A stretch of 64,000 bases of DNA. Source: Listeria weihenstephanensis (GTDB taxonomy: Bacteria; Bacillota; Bacilli; Lactobacillales; Listeriaceae). Each line of letters begins with the position of its first letter. Positions within the stretch are counted from its first letter, which is position 1. The translations under genes were made by a program, and so were the position numbers. Where the stretch lies: assembly GCF_003534205.1 (NCBI RefSeq), contig NZ_CP011102.1:124001-188000 (forward strand). Reading direction: 5' to 3'. The notes under the pieces were generated by a model. That model had not been told where the DNA came from, made no database searches, and saw only the letters and a program-made list of their open reading frames with translations. Below, one piece after another: positions 16,805 to 24,929 of the stretch.

Positions 16805-17028
16805 AGAGTCTGAGACAAAACTCAAGACAAAGCAAAAACGCCCTCCCATTTCTTCGGGTAGGACGAAAAATTCTGCTTTAAACAAATCGAGCGAAAGCGT
16901 TTGTATTCAGGGGATTTGGTGGAAGCCGGAAGCGGAGTGTACGACTGTACATGAGAACCGGAAGTCCGCCAAATCCCCTGAATGCGAACGCTTGTCGCCG
17001 ATTTATCTGGGTTATGTCCCAAACTCTT
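16805..17028. repeat. Large palindromic intergenic element, copy 1
   Basis: The core stem pairs 16897-16922 with 16966-16991 over 26 consecutive base pairs (three G-U). Inside it are two mini-hairpins with a shared CGGAA loop (GC-CGGAA-GC and AC-CGGAA-GT) around a GTAC-GACT-GTAC hairpin. Outside it, AAATCG/CGATTT and a distal AGAGTCTGAGACA (16805-16817) against TGTCCCAAACTCT extend the fold. A related copy lies at 24735-24929. Copy 1 sits between convergent genes and ends in T runs on both strands, so it can also act as a bidirectional terminator. Confidence 0.8.
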
Positions 17029-17036
17029 TTTGCGTA

Positions 17037-18089
17037 CTATTTATTCGGCAATTGTAACATGATTTTACTTCCTTGGCCTTCTCTACTGCTCACTTTTATT
17101 GTCATTTCATGCAGATCCGCAATCCTTTTCACGATCGAGAGCCCGAGCCCACTGCCGCCGATTTTCGCTTGGCGTGAGAGGTCGGCTTTGTAAAAACGTT
17201 CAAAAATGCGTAATTGATCTTCTTCTGATATCCCAATACCGCTATCTTGAAAAGTGACTTCGTTTTGCCCCTCTTTATTTTGGCTGAGTGTCACATGAAT
17301 CGTCCCGTTTTCTGGTGTGAACTTGATCGCGTTATGAAAAAGGTTTTGCCATACTTGATAAAGCAAGGATTCATCACCATAAAATTTAGTGGGCGCGAGG
17401 TCAACGATAACGTCAAGATTCTTGGTTTGCCATTGTGGCTCGGCGGTAAGAATCATATCGCGAATCTGGTAATCAAGCCTGAATTCGGTGGGGTTTAGTT
17501 GATAATCATTTTTTTCTAAAGCAGTTAATTTGAGTAGGTTCTCGCTGATTTTGGAGAGTCTGCTCGTTTCTGCTTGGATTATTTCGAGGTAATGTGTCCG
17601 TTTTTCGGCGGTTAAACTGTTGTCTTGGAGCAATTTGGTGAAGCCAGAAATCGATGTAAGTGGCGATTGGATCTCGTGGGAAACGTTGGCGATGAAGTCC
17701 TGCCGCATGGTCTCCATTTCCCCAAGCTGCTCGGCCATTTTCTCGACTTGTAAAACGGTGTCGCGAATATTACCGTCATCCATTCGTTGTAACGGGCGCA
17801 GTTGTTCACTGATCTGGAAATTTCCGCGTCCAATTTCTTCTAGGACAGCGCCGAATATTTTGAAATAGGCTCTTTCATGTCGGAAAAAGAAGCGACTAAG
17901 GATAAATCCGATCAGCACCATTAATGTGAGACCGCCAGCTGCAATCGTTGCTTGTTCCCAAATGGTTGGCCAGGAGAAGTTATATACCCCTTTTAGCCAA
18001 GTGAAGGTGGTATATGAAGCTAAATTTGATAGGATGAAAAAGACACCAACCATGCAACTGCTGCCAATTGCTTTTAGTTTTTTGACCAT
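17037..18089 (-). CDS. Sensor histidine kinase
   Basis: A 350-residue membrane kinase. Two hydrophobic segments (about 8-28 and 46-66) enclose a very short outer loop, so it probably senses within the membrane or through a partner protein. A linker with HAMP-like features follows, then the H box NVSHEIQSPL with His138, the N box FHNAIKF, G1 DSGIGIS, the F box and G2 GSGLGLSIV. It autophosphorylates and passes phosphate to the response regulator whose gene ends one base before this start. The plus-strand WxL gene converges on it across the palindromic repeat. The signal is unknown. Confidence 0.92.
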   Translation of the reverse strand: MVKKLKAIGSSCMVGVFFILSNLASYTTFTWLKGVYNFSWPTIWEQATIAAGGLTLMVLIGFILSRFFFRHERAYFKIFGAVLEEIGRGNFQISEQLRPLQRMDDGNIRDTVLQVEKMAEQLGEMETMRQDFIANVSHEIQSPLTSISGFTKLLQDNSLTAEKRTHYLEIIQAETSRLSKISENLLKLTALEKNDYQLNPTEFRLDYQIRDMILTAEPQWQTKNLDVIVDLAPTKFYGDESLLYQVWQNLFHNAIKFTPENGTIHVTLSQNKEGQNEVTFQDSGIGISEEDQLRIFERFYKADLSRQAKIGGSGLGLSIVKRIADLHEMTIKVSSREGQGSKIMLQLPNK

Positions 18090-18761
18090 TTATGCTTCCT
18101 CCAAGCGATAGCCGAGACCACGAATAGTACGTATCGAAAAACCGGATATCTCAGTGGGGAATTTTTCTCGGAGGCGTTTAATATGAACATCTACGGTCCG
18201 TTCGTCGCCTTCATAATCGTAGCCCCAGATTTCTTCGATAAGCTGTTCTCGGGAAAAAGTTTTATCGGGATAACCGGCAAGTCGAAATAGGAGTTGGAAT
18301 TCTTTTAATGGTAATGTGACGGAACGGTTTTGGATCATGACGAGCATTTCTTTTTCGTTAAGTGCGATGTTACCAATCCGAATTTCCTGTGTTGCAAGTA
18401 TTTGATAGCGTTTTAGAAGAACGCGAATCCTGGCGACAAGCTCTTCGGGTGCGAATGGTTTAACCACATAGTCATCAGCACCAAGGCTGAAACCTTTAAT
18501 TTTTTGCTCGATTTCCCCGCGGGCAGTAAGGAAAATGACGGGAATCTCTTGAAAATTTTTAATCGCGCTACAAAGTTCCCAACCATCCATATTCGGCATC
18601 ATGATATCAACAATCGCCAAATCCACGGTTGTTTTTTCTAGTATGGTTAGCGCGTCGATCCCGTCCTCCGCGTTAAAAACAGTGAAGCCTTCTTGCTCCA
18701 AAAATATCGTCACGAGTTCGCGAATATGACTATCATCATCTACCATCAAAATACGATTCAT
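18090..18761 (-). CDS. OmpR-family response regulator
   Basis: A 223-residue regulator. The receiver domain has the acidic pocket Asp8/Asp9, phosphoacceptor Asp52 in IVDIMMPNMDG, Thr79 and Lys101 in VVKPF. The C-terminal winged helix ends RTVDVHIKRLREKF and IRTIRGLGYRLEE, typical of OmpR/PhoB. The start at 18761 is chosen over 18776 because GGAGGTGA lies just before it and the protein then begins MNRILMVDDD. It forms an operon with the kinase gene. A perfect 30-bp palindrome sits 29 bp upstream of this start and is a candidate autoregulatory site. An ABC exporter gene precedes on the same strand. Confidence 0.92.
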   Translation of the reverse strand: MNRILMVDDDSHIRELVTIFLEQEGFTVFNAEDGIDALTILEKTTVDLAIVDIMMPNMDGWELCSAIKNFQEIPVIFLTARGEIEQKIKGFSLGADDYVVKPFAPEELVARIRVLLKRYQILATQEIRIGNIALNEKEMLVMIQNRSVTLPLKEFQLLFRLAGYPDKTFSREQLIEEIWGYDYEGDERTVDVHIKRLREKFPTEISGFSIRTIRGLGYRLEEA

Positions 18762-18789
18762 CCTGTTCACCTCCATATTTTATGTAACG

Positions 18790-18819
18790 TTATCGATATT
18801 TCCCGGGAAATATCGATAA
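18790..18819. promoter_or_regulatory. Perfect 30-bp palindrome upstream of the two-component operon
   Basis: Both halves read TTATCGATATTTCCC outward to the centre between 18804 and 18805. Its inner 16 bases equal the palindrome at 3755-3770. On the minus strand a TTGACT at the end of the ABC gene lies 15 bp from CATTAT, so the palindrome overlaps a possible -10 box of the response regulator promoter. It is not followed by a T tract and is not a terminator. Confidence 0.6.
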
Positions 18820-18833
18820 TGCAGCAGTCCTTT

Positions 18834-20573
18834 TTAAGTCAATTGTTGCTCTGCGAACGTTGCGTAAAGTGGGTGGCTCGCCACAAGTTCGCTATGTGTT
18901 CCACGACCAGTGATTTCGCCGTGTTCAATAAATAGAATTTGATTCGCGTTCACAATCGTAGAAAGGCGATGGGCAATCACGAATGTTGTCCGACCTTCCA
19001 TCAAGTTCGCCAACGCTTGTTGTACAATACGCTCAGATTGGCTATCTAAACTAGCAGTAGCCTCATCCAGCATCAGAATTTTAGGATTACGAAGGAAAGC
19101 ACGGGCAATCGCGATCCGTTGACGTTGACCGCCGGAAAGTTTCACGCCACGTTCGCCAACCTCAGTATCCAGTTGGTTTGGTAATTTTGCAATAAAAGTA
19201 TCGGCATAAGCAAGTTTAGTCACCGCCCAAAGCTCATCATCACTGAACTCGGCATCTAAACCATAACATAAATTCTCGCGGATTGTACCAGATAGCATCG
19301 CGCTTTCCTGAGATACATAGCCGATCTGACTGCGCCAAGAATGAATCGAAATATCATCAAGCGGCTGGTCATCAATCAAAATCTCACCAGAATTCGATTT
19401 ATAGTAACGCTCTAGAATGGCGAACAAGGTCGATTTACCGCCACCACTCGGTCCAGCGAAGGCGATTACCTCACCAGGTCTTGTTTCAAAAGAAATATCT
19501 TGCAAAATTGGCTCATCTTCATTATAGGAGAAAAAGAGATTTTTTGCAGTGATTTTCTTACCACTAACATCAACATTCGCGCCTTCGTAAATGTTTTCTT
19601 CCTCGTGATCCAAAATTTCTGAGATACGTTCTGTTGCACCTTTTGATTTTTGGAGTTGTGTGAAGAAAGTGACGAACGAAGTTACAGGAACAATGATTTG
19701 GAATAAGTAAAGCAAGAAAGCGATCAGTGTCCCAGTGGAAAGTGTACCAGCAGCGACACGAATTCCGCCGTAGCCAATGATTCCAACGATAACCCCCATA
19801 ACAACGAATAGCATCAAAGGTCCGATGATGGCAGTGATTTTTGCCTCACGAACACCGAATTTAAACAAACGATTAATGCCAGATGTACCGTCCGTAATTT
19901 CTTTTGTTTCGGCATTTGATGATTTCACAAGACGAACTTCAGACAACGTTTGGCTAATAGAGCCAGTGAAATTAGCTGTTTCTTTTTGCATACCACGAGA
20001 TATTTTAAACATTTTTTGACCCAGTGGAGCAATGATTAAAGCTGTAACCGGAACAGCGATGAGTAGTAGCAACGTCATTTTCCAGTCCATTATGAACAGA
20101 ATGATGAGCGAGCCGATAACGGAAATAATACCAGTTACAAATTGCGGCAAGCTGTCAGCGATTAGTTCTTTAATAACGATCGTATCATTGACCATCCGAC
20201 TGACCATTTCACCAGATTTCGTATTATCAAAATAAGAAACAGGCAAATTCAGCGTCTTTTTCCATAGCTTCTCACGCATCGAAGCGACCATTTTTTGGCC
20301 CATCAAATTAAGTAAGAAAATCGCAAAACCATTTGTCACGGCTTGAAGAATAAAGACGGCGACGATCGTTACGATTAACTGCCAGCTGAGTGAGGAAGGC
20401 GAGAATCCGTCGATCAGGTTCTTCGTGAATAGTGGAATCAGCAATCCTGCTCCGGTTGTGACTAAACTTGCTAAAAAGCCACCGATGATGACAGCTTTTG
20501 AAGGTCTAGTGGAGATAAGTAGTTGGAAAAATTTGCGCCAACTATAAGATGATTTCTCTTTTTTCTTTTTCAT
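18834..20573 (-). CDS. ABC exporter, fused membrane and ATPase domains (BmrA-like)
   Basis: A 579-residue half-transporter. Residues about 20-320 form six membrane helices of the type I exporter fold, with the SGEMVSRMVNDT coupling region. The nucleotide-binding domain has Walker A GPSGGGKST, a Q-loop in GYVSQES, signature LSGGQRQR, Walker B ILMLDEATASLD and the H-loop IAHRL. Such homodimers export drugs or lipids; sequence and length resemble BmrA/LmrA. It lies upstream of the two-component operon with 72 bp between stop and the next start, so the system may be regulated together with it. Substrate unknown. Confidence 0.9.
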   Translation of the reverse strand: MKKKKEKSSYSWRKFFQLLISTRPSKAVIIGGFLASLVTTGAGLLIPLFTKNLIDGFSPSSLSWQLIVTIVAVFILQAVTNGFAIFLLNLMGQKMVASMREKLWKKTLNLPVSYFDNTKSGEMVSRMVNDTIVIKELIADSLPQFVTGIISVIGSLIILFIMDWKMTLLLLIAVPVTALIIAPLGQKMFKISRGMQKETANFTGSISQTLSEVRLVKSSNAETKEITDGTSGINRLFKFGVREAKITAIIGPLMLFVVMGVIVGIIGYGGIRVAAGTLSTGTLIAFLLYLFQIIVPVTSFVTFFTQLQKSKGATERISEILDHEEENIYEGANVDVSGKKITAKNLFFSYNEDEPILQDISFETRPGEVIAFAGPSGGGKSTLFAILERYYKSNSGEILIDDQPLDDISIHSWRSQIGYVSQESAMLSGTIRENLCYGLDAEFSDDELWAVTKLAYADTFIAKLPNQLDTEVGERGVKLSGGQRQRIAIARAFLRNPKILMLDEATASLDSQSERIVQQALANLMEGRTTFVIAHRLSTIVNANQILFIEHGEITGRGTHSELVASHPLYATFAEQQLT

Positions 20574-20894
20574 GTTTTATTACGTCCCTTCCAAGTTTCG
20601 ATTATCTAGTGAGGTTTCCCTCCAGCCACTCTAATATAAAGCAAGTTTATGAATGGAATATGAACGGATTTAAAAGTTATGTAAAACACTTTCGTTAAAG
20701 GGTATGTAAATGTTTCTTTTTTTACTGAAAAAAGGAGATATTATATAAAATAATTTACATTAAATATTTTAAATTCATTTTTAGGCACAATTTATGAATT
20801 AATTAGCATAAATTCCCGCTATTATAGTAGTCATATTTAGTTATCATATGTTATAATTCATAAATACATCGATTGTAAGAGAGAAGGAGAGCCT
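20574..20894. promoter_or_regulatory. Divergent control region between ABC exporter and Crp/Fnr genes, with TTTATGAATTA repeats
   Basis: This 321-bp AT-rich region has no gene. AATTTATG (20789-20796) and CATAAATT (20807-20814) form an 8-bp inverted repeat. The 11-mer TTTATGAATTA at 20791-20801 recurs inverted at 20854-20864, and TTTATGAAT occurs again at 20646-20654 near the exporter side. A TATAAT at 20852-20857 overlaps the inverted copy. These repeats may bind the adjacent Crp/Fnr protein. Confidence 0.4.
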
Positions 20895-21566
20895 ATGCTA
20901 TTTCTAAAAGAAGGAAAGTCGAATATCACTGTTGCAAAATTAATTGAACGCTGCTTTGATCACCCAAAATTTAATGATTACTGCTCAGTTACCCGCCAGA
21001 AAAAGGGCGACATATTAAGATGCAAAGAGGGCAATGATTTCAAGATTTATTTTATTTTGAGTGGTATCTATGGTTCCGTTATAGAAGATGAAAAACCAAA
21101 AGGCGGGATTACGCGTTTCCTTGGAAAGCATGATAGTTTCGGTTTATACCACTTGTATTACGATGCATGGGAGCCCAATATTTTGTTACAAAGCTTAGGA
21201 CATGGCGAGGTTATGGAAGTAGAAAGTACTTTCTTATTTTCGATTCTGGATCAAGAAGAAGAGAATGGTTTCTTCATGATTCAATATTTGGCAGATGAGC
21301 TACGGGAAGCTCAATATTTCTCCAAACTCAGCTTTTTGAAGAAAGAAGAACGAATCAGAAAAGCGTTACTTAAATGTGGTCTTGAATTCGGGACGCTATC
21401 CGATCAAGGGATTATTTTGCCGCGTCAAATCACACAAGAAGTGATCGCGAGGTACACAAATACATCACGCGAGTACGTAGCCCACACCGTGATGAAATTG
21501 ATTGAAGATGAAATTATTCGTAATCGCCCAAAGCCACTACTTATTTTAGATCGAAAAAGATTATAA
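20895..21566 (+). CDS. Crp/Fnr family (PrfA-like) transcriptional regulator
   Basis: A 223-residue regulator. The N-terminal half (about 35-125) is a cyclic-nucleotide-binding-like beta roll (KGDILRCKEGNDFKIYFILSG) without the conserved Arg-Ser phosphate pocket of true cAMP binders. The C-terminal winged helix has ITQEVIARYTNTSREYVAHT as helix-turn-helix. There are no clustered Cys for an Fe-S centre. Listeria species carry many such PrfA relatives, whose ligands are mostly unknown. Repeats upstream suggest autoregulation. A terminator follows directly. Confidence 0.85.
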   Translation: MLFLKEGKSNITVAKLIERCFDHPKFNDYCSVTRQKKGDILRCKEGNDFKIYFILSGIYGSVIEDEKPKGGITRFLGKHDSFGLYHLYYDAWEPNILLQSLGHGEVMEVESTFLFSILDQEEENGFFMIQYLADELREAQYFSKLSFLKKEERIRKALLKCGLEFGTLSDQGIILPRQITQEVIARYTNTSREYVAHTVMKLIEDEIIRNRPKPLLILDRKRL

Positions 21567-21572
21567 AATTGG

Positions 21573-21610
21573 AATCCGGATGTGCCATGATGGTATGTCT
21601 GGATTTTTTT
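21573..21610 (+). terminator. Rho-independent terminator
   Basis: AATCCGGA (21573-21580) pairs with TCTGGATT (21598-21605), followed by TTTTT. Confidence 0.85.
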
Positions 21611-21667
21611 GTCCGAGCGGTTCGGGAGACATTCGGTAAAAAAAGGTATACAATGGTGTGGAAGTTA

Positions 21668-21681
21668 TGAAAGCGTTTAAC
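21668..21681 (+). promoter_or_regulatory. Weak cre-like site before the transaldolase gene
   Basis: TGAAAGCGTTTAAC agrees with cre except at the last two fixed positions. It lies 20 bp before the transaldolase start. Confidence 0.3.
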
Positions 21682-21700
21682 GCGTATGAGGAGGATGAAC

Positions 21701-22314
21701 ATGAAATTTTTTATTGATACTGCAAATGTAGAGGAAATCCGTAAGGCTAACCGAATGGGATTCATTGCGGGGGTAACGACGAACCCGTCATTGATAGCAA
21801 AGGAAGGTCGGGATTTCAACCAGGTGATTGAGGAAATTACGTCGATTGTGGACGGTCCAATCAGTGGCGAAGTCGTGAGTTTGGAAGCGGAAAAAATGAT
21901 TGAAGAAGGTCGCGTAATTGCGAAAATCCATCCGAATATGGTTGTTAAGATTCCAATGACGGGTGAAGGATTGGCTGCGGTTGCGGTGCTGAATAAGGAG
22001 GGTATTAAGACGAATGTGACGCTAGTTTTCTCGGCAGCGCAGGCTTTACTTGCGGCACGGGCGGGTGCTACATACGTTTCGCCGTTTTTGGGACGCTTAG
22101 ACGATATTGGCTCGGATGGCTTGATTTTGATTCGGGACATTGCGGAAATTTTTGAGGTGCATGATATTGATACGGAGATTATTTCGGCGAGCGTGCTGGT
22201 GCGGACATTGCGACGATACCGTTTAAAGTATATGAGCAAATGTTGAAGCATCCACTGACTGATTCGGGGATTGAGAAATTCTTGGCGGATTGGGAGGAAT
22301 CGCAGAAAGCATGA
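21701..22314 (+). pseudogene. talC: Transaldolase / fructose-6-phosphate aldolase (TalC type), internal deletion
   Basis: The first 165 or so codons are an intact TalC-type enzyme: [29 protein letters not shown] with the Schiff-base Lys83, and GRLDDIG. After EIISASV the frame runs into unrelated residues and stops at 22246. The expected ending ([17 protein letters not shown] through EESQKA) is present one frame over, to the TGA at 22312-22314. What is absent is the family segment of about 11 residues of the RHPxHVxxAAL type, so a deletion of roughly 34 bp explains both the gap and the frameshift. GTG/GCTGGTGCGG repeats at the junction fit slippage. GAGGAGG at 21688-21694 precedes ATG 21701. 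The enzyme would act in the non-oxidative pentose phosphate pathway; here it is probably inactive. Confidence 0.82.
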
Positions 22315-22655
22315 ATAAACAATATGTGGTCAAAATAGCGCATAAACCTGCGAACACGAGTCCTTTGTTTGTGAATAAAAACGAGGATTTGTGGATCGGC
22401 GAGCGCGACGGGAACACCGGCTGGATTTCTTGCACGACAAAAATGTCTGGAAAAACTGGCCTTGTTCCTGAGCAGATTTTATCGCGTGCCAGCGCAGATT
22501 CTAAATCAGGAACAGCAACGGAAGATTATTCAGCACGTGAATTGGCAGTGAAAGCTGGCGATAGGGTCGAGAGTAATCGCGAGCTAAACGGCTGGGCTTG
22601 GTGTATCGACGAAGATGGTAATGCAGGCTGGTTACCGCTTGAAAAACTGAATTAA
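22311..22655 (+). CDS. Small protein with two SH3-like modules
   Basis: A 114-residue protein. The second half ([20 protein letters not shown], then [21 protein letters not shown]) is a clear variant SH3 domain with the ALYDY-like start and the GWxP end. The first half ([19 protein letters not shown], then GWISC and TGLVPEQIL) has the same layout in weaker form. There is no signal peptide, so it is cytosolic and presumably binds another protein. Its ATG overlaps the TGA that ends the transaldolase frame (ATGA), so translation was originally coupled to talC; with the deletion upstream, ribosomes now stop 65 bp earlier. A strong bidirectional terminator follows. Confidence 0.75.
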   Translation: MNKQYVVKIAHKPANTSPLFVNKNEDLWIGERDGNTGWISCTTKMSGKTGLVPEQILSRASADSKSGTATEDYSARELAVKAGDRVESNRELNGWAWCIDEDGNAGWLPLEKLN

Positions 22656-22700
22656 AAACGAAGAACAAGCCATGGATTAGGATGGCTTGTTCTTCGTTTT
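22655..22700. terminator. Bidirectional terminator
   Basis: A perfect 19-bp stem joins 22655-22673 and 22682-22700 (AAAACGAAGAACAAGCCAT and its complement). A/T runs at both ends let it serve the SH3 gene and the convergent esterase gene, whose stop lies inside the stem. Confidence 0.88.
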
Positions 22701-23576
22701 GAGATGGGAAATAATTTTGCGACGGGCATCTTCACCTTCTGGAATAGGGTACAGCGGGAAGATGTGGGGATAGTCGGGATACTCGTGGTAAGTGGTGTTT
22801 TCCTTGTTTTTCTCGGCAAAAAGGCGCGTATCTGGATTCGTTAAATCACCTGTACTGCTAAAAATGATACATGGTGCCGTGTGTGTGAAATTACCGAAAA
22901 GTGGACTGATAATGGGGCTTTGCAATGTATGCGTGCCGCGGTACCATTCCCCAATTTCTTTTAGAGCTGGCGTGCCAACGATGTAGTCTTTTTCCTCAAT
23001 CGGAGCAATGTCGGGATTTGTGAGAGTGAGGTCGACAACGGGTGAAATCGCGATAATTTGTTTTGGTTGTGGCAGATCTAATGTTTGTAAATGTTCGCTG
23101 AATGTTAGCGCAATATTGCCACCTGCTGAGTCGCCCATGATGGTGATTGTGTTGGGGTGCTGGTCTTTTAGAGCATTCTTATAGATAGTTGTGAGGTAGC
23201 GCATGACAGTATCGACATTGTGCGCAGGTGCTAACGGATAAAGTGGAACGATGGTTTTACTGTCCGTTTCTTCGACTAGTAATTGGATGAAGTCCCAATG
23301 TAAAGAGCTGATGGGGAGTACGAAGCCACCGCCTGCAAGATAAATAATGAGATTTGTTGTACCTGATTTTGGAGAGATTTCGTATACATCGAAGCTTTCT
23401 ACTTGATGGGAAGTCACCACACAGGATTCGCGCAATTTTTTTGATGGGAGGGCTATTTTGCTTTGTTTTTTGGCGATTGCGGTCTTGAGTGCGGGGCCTT
23501 GGAGATACCAGAGTTTGTTTATTTTGCCTACTTTTGCGATGGTTTGGATCATTTTTAGTTGGATACTAGTTTTCAT
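22677..23576 (-). CDS. Alpha/beta hydrolase, HSL-type esterase
   Basis: A 299-residue cytosolic esterase. LAGGGFV corresponds to the HGGG oxyanion-hole motif with the His replaced by Ala. GDSAGGN holds the nucleophile Ser, SSTGDLTNPD the Asp and DYPHIFP the His. The start at 23576 is preferred (MKTSIQLKM, with AAAGGAG ahead on the minus strand); upstream in-frame codons would add sequence covering the next gene's region. It converges with the SH3 gene and is divergent from the helix-hairpin-helix gene 80 bp away. Substrate unknown. Confidence 0.85.
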   Translation of the reverse strand: MKTSIQLKMIQTIAKVGKINKLWYLQGPALKTAIAKKQSKIALPSKKLRESCVVTSHQVESFDVYEISPKSGTTNLIIYLAGGGFVLPISSLHWDFIQLLVEETDSKTIVPLYPLAPAHNVDTVMRYLTTIYKNALKDQHPNTITIMGDSAGGNIALTFSEHLQTLDLPQPKQIIAISPVVDLTLTNPDIAPIEEKDYIVGTPALKEIGEWYRGTHTLQSPIISPLFGNFTHTAPCIIFSSTGDLTNPDTRLFAEKNKENTTYHEYPDYPHIFPLYPIPEGEDARRKIISHLKTKNKPS

Positions 23577-23655
23577 GGGGTTACGCTCCTTTAAATGTTT
23601 GGAAGTTAGTATAGCATGCGTGGTAGAATAGAAGCAAGGAACGGAGGCGGTCAGG

Positions 23656-23928
23656 ATGAAAGATGAATTGTTGCAAATACCTGGGATTGGCAAGCGTTTG
23701 AGTGAGGCGCTGCATAATATTGGTGTTTCTAAAATAGCGGATTTGAGAGGGAAGAACCCACTGCATTTGTATGAATTGATGTGTGAATTTGAGGGTGAGC
23801 GGGTTGATCCTTGTGTACTGTACACGTTTCGATGTGCGGTTTATTTTGTGGAGACGGAAAATCCTGAGCCGGCGCTTTTGAAGTGGTGGAATTGGAAGGA
23901 TCGCGTGTATCCTGGGGAGGTGGAATGA
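23656..23928 (+). CDS. Helix-hairpin-helix protein of the pathogenicity-locus (Cdd1) family
   Basis: A 90-residue protein. LLQIPGIGKRLSEALHNIGV is a helix-hairpin-helix motif of the kind that contacts DNA backbone; ADLRGKNPLHLYE and VLYTFRCAVYF complete the Cdd1/PF11731 pattern. Function in the family is unknown despite its name. The TGA overlaps the ATG of the Sir2 gene (ATGA at 23925-23928), so the two proteins are made together, which may hint at a common role in DNA or nucleotide biology. Confidence 0.8.
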   Translation: MKDELLQIPGIGKRLSEALHNIGVSKIADLRGKNPLHLYELMCEFEGERVDPCVLYTFRCAVYFVETENPEPALLKWWNWKDRVYPGEVE

Positions 23929-24623
23929 TGGGAACCTTAGCAGAAAGCTTGGCGAGCAGCGAACGAATTGTGTTCTTGACGGGTGCAGGTGTTTCGGTAC
24001 CATCGGGAATTCCAGATTATCGCTCGAAAAATGGACTTTATACGGGGCGGGAAAATCCAGAGTACTTGCTGAGTGCGACATGCTTGCGGAACGAGCCAGA
24101 TAAGTTTTATACATTTGTGCGGGATAATATGTACTATCCAGCCGCCGAGCCGAATGCGATTCATGAAAAAATGGCGGAAATCGAGCGTCGTGCGGGAAAA
24201 CAAGTGACGATTGTGACGCAAAATATTGACGGTCTCCATGCAAAAGCTGGATCGCGCAACGTGGTGGAATTCCACGGAAGTTTGTACCGCTGCCACTGCC
24301 AAAAGTGTGGTATGACGGTGTGCTCCGAGCAATATTTGGAATCAGATAAACACAAAAACTGCGGCGGCATCATTCGCCCAGAAGTCGTATTATACGAAGA
24401 AAACTTGCCCGAAGACGCGATAAACGGTGCACTAGCAGCAATCACAAAAGCCGATTTGATAATCATCGTAGGAACCTCATTCAAAGTGAGTCCCTTCTGC
24501 AACCTAACCGACTATCGCAAAAGCGGAAGCACGGTGTTCGCAGTAAATCAAGAGTTGCTACGGCTGCCATTCCAATACACAATGATCCAAGATGACGCTG
24601 TCAGTATTTTTAAAGAATTATGA
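23925..24623 (+). CDS. Sir2-family NAD-dependent protein deacylase
   Basis: A 232-residue sirtuin. TGAGVSVPSGIPDYRS is the NAD-binding start, TQNIDGLH the ribose pocket, EFHGS supplies catalytic His117, and CHCQKCG with a later NCGG gives the zinc site (Cys among 123/125/128 and 146). VGTSFKVSPF and AVNQE complete the Rossmann fold. It removes acyl groups from lysines using NAD. ATG 23925 or 23928 follow GGGGAGG (23913-23919). It is coupled to the helix-hairpin-helix gene and followed by palindromic element copy 2. Confidence 0.9.
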   Translation: MMGTLAESLASSERIVFLTGAGVSVPSGIPDYRSKNGLYTGRENPEYLLSATCLRNEPDKFYTFVRDNMYYPAAEPNAIHEKMAEIERRAGKQVTIVTQNIDGLHAKAGSRNVVEFHGSLYRCHCQKCGMTVCSEQYLESDKHKNCGGIIRPEVVLYEENLPEDAINGALAAITKADLIIIVGTSFKVSPFCNLTDYRKSGSTVFAVNQELLRLPFQYTMIQDDAVSIFKEL

Positions 24624-24734
24624 TTTCTTGCAGAACCCTAGCGAAACATGGTAAAATTTTAAAAGTACGGACAAACTTCGAATGAAGCCTAGATTATTTT
24701 CTTTATCTTTGTGGGTAGAGAGAAGACTGTGCTT

Positions 24735-24929
24735 TACACAAATCGAGCGAAAGCGTTTGTAATCGAACAGTTTGGTGGAAGCCGGAAGCGGAGTGTACTT
24801 GTGTACATGATGACTGAAAACAAGGAGGGGGTAGTTTCCCCGACCATGTAAGAAGTTAAGCGAAACTGCTCTTGTGTAGCAGAACCGGAAGTCCACCAAA
24901 CTGTTCGATTGCGAACGCTTGCCGCCGAT
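24735..24929. repeat. Large palindromic intergenic element, copy 2
   Basis: The core stem pairs 24753-24778 with 24893-24918 over 26 consecutive base pairs. Against copy 1 (16897-16991), seven stem positions differ, and each change is matched by its partner. The flanking AAATCGAGCGAAA and CGCCGATTTA, the AAGCCGGAAGCGGAGTGTAC entry, the GTAC hairpin and GAACCGGAAGT are shared. Copy 2 has about 70 extra bases in the loop, with their own small hairpins (GGGG/CCCC, AGTT/AACT). It ends about 45 bp before the CNNM gene start, so it may lie in that gene's leader. Confidence 0.8.

Noticed and set aside
16822-17022. Minus-strand ORF inside palindromic element copy 1, with a relative at 24618-24899
   Set aside because: The two share YTPLPASTK-like sequence only because the repeat DNA is shared; base-pair covariation shows selection on structure, and reading frames differ elsewhere.
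18790-18819. 30-bp palindrome as a terminator of the ABC exporter gene
   Set aside because: No T tract on either strand, and its core is repeated upstream of an unrelated promoter.
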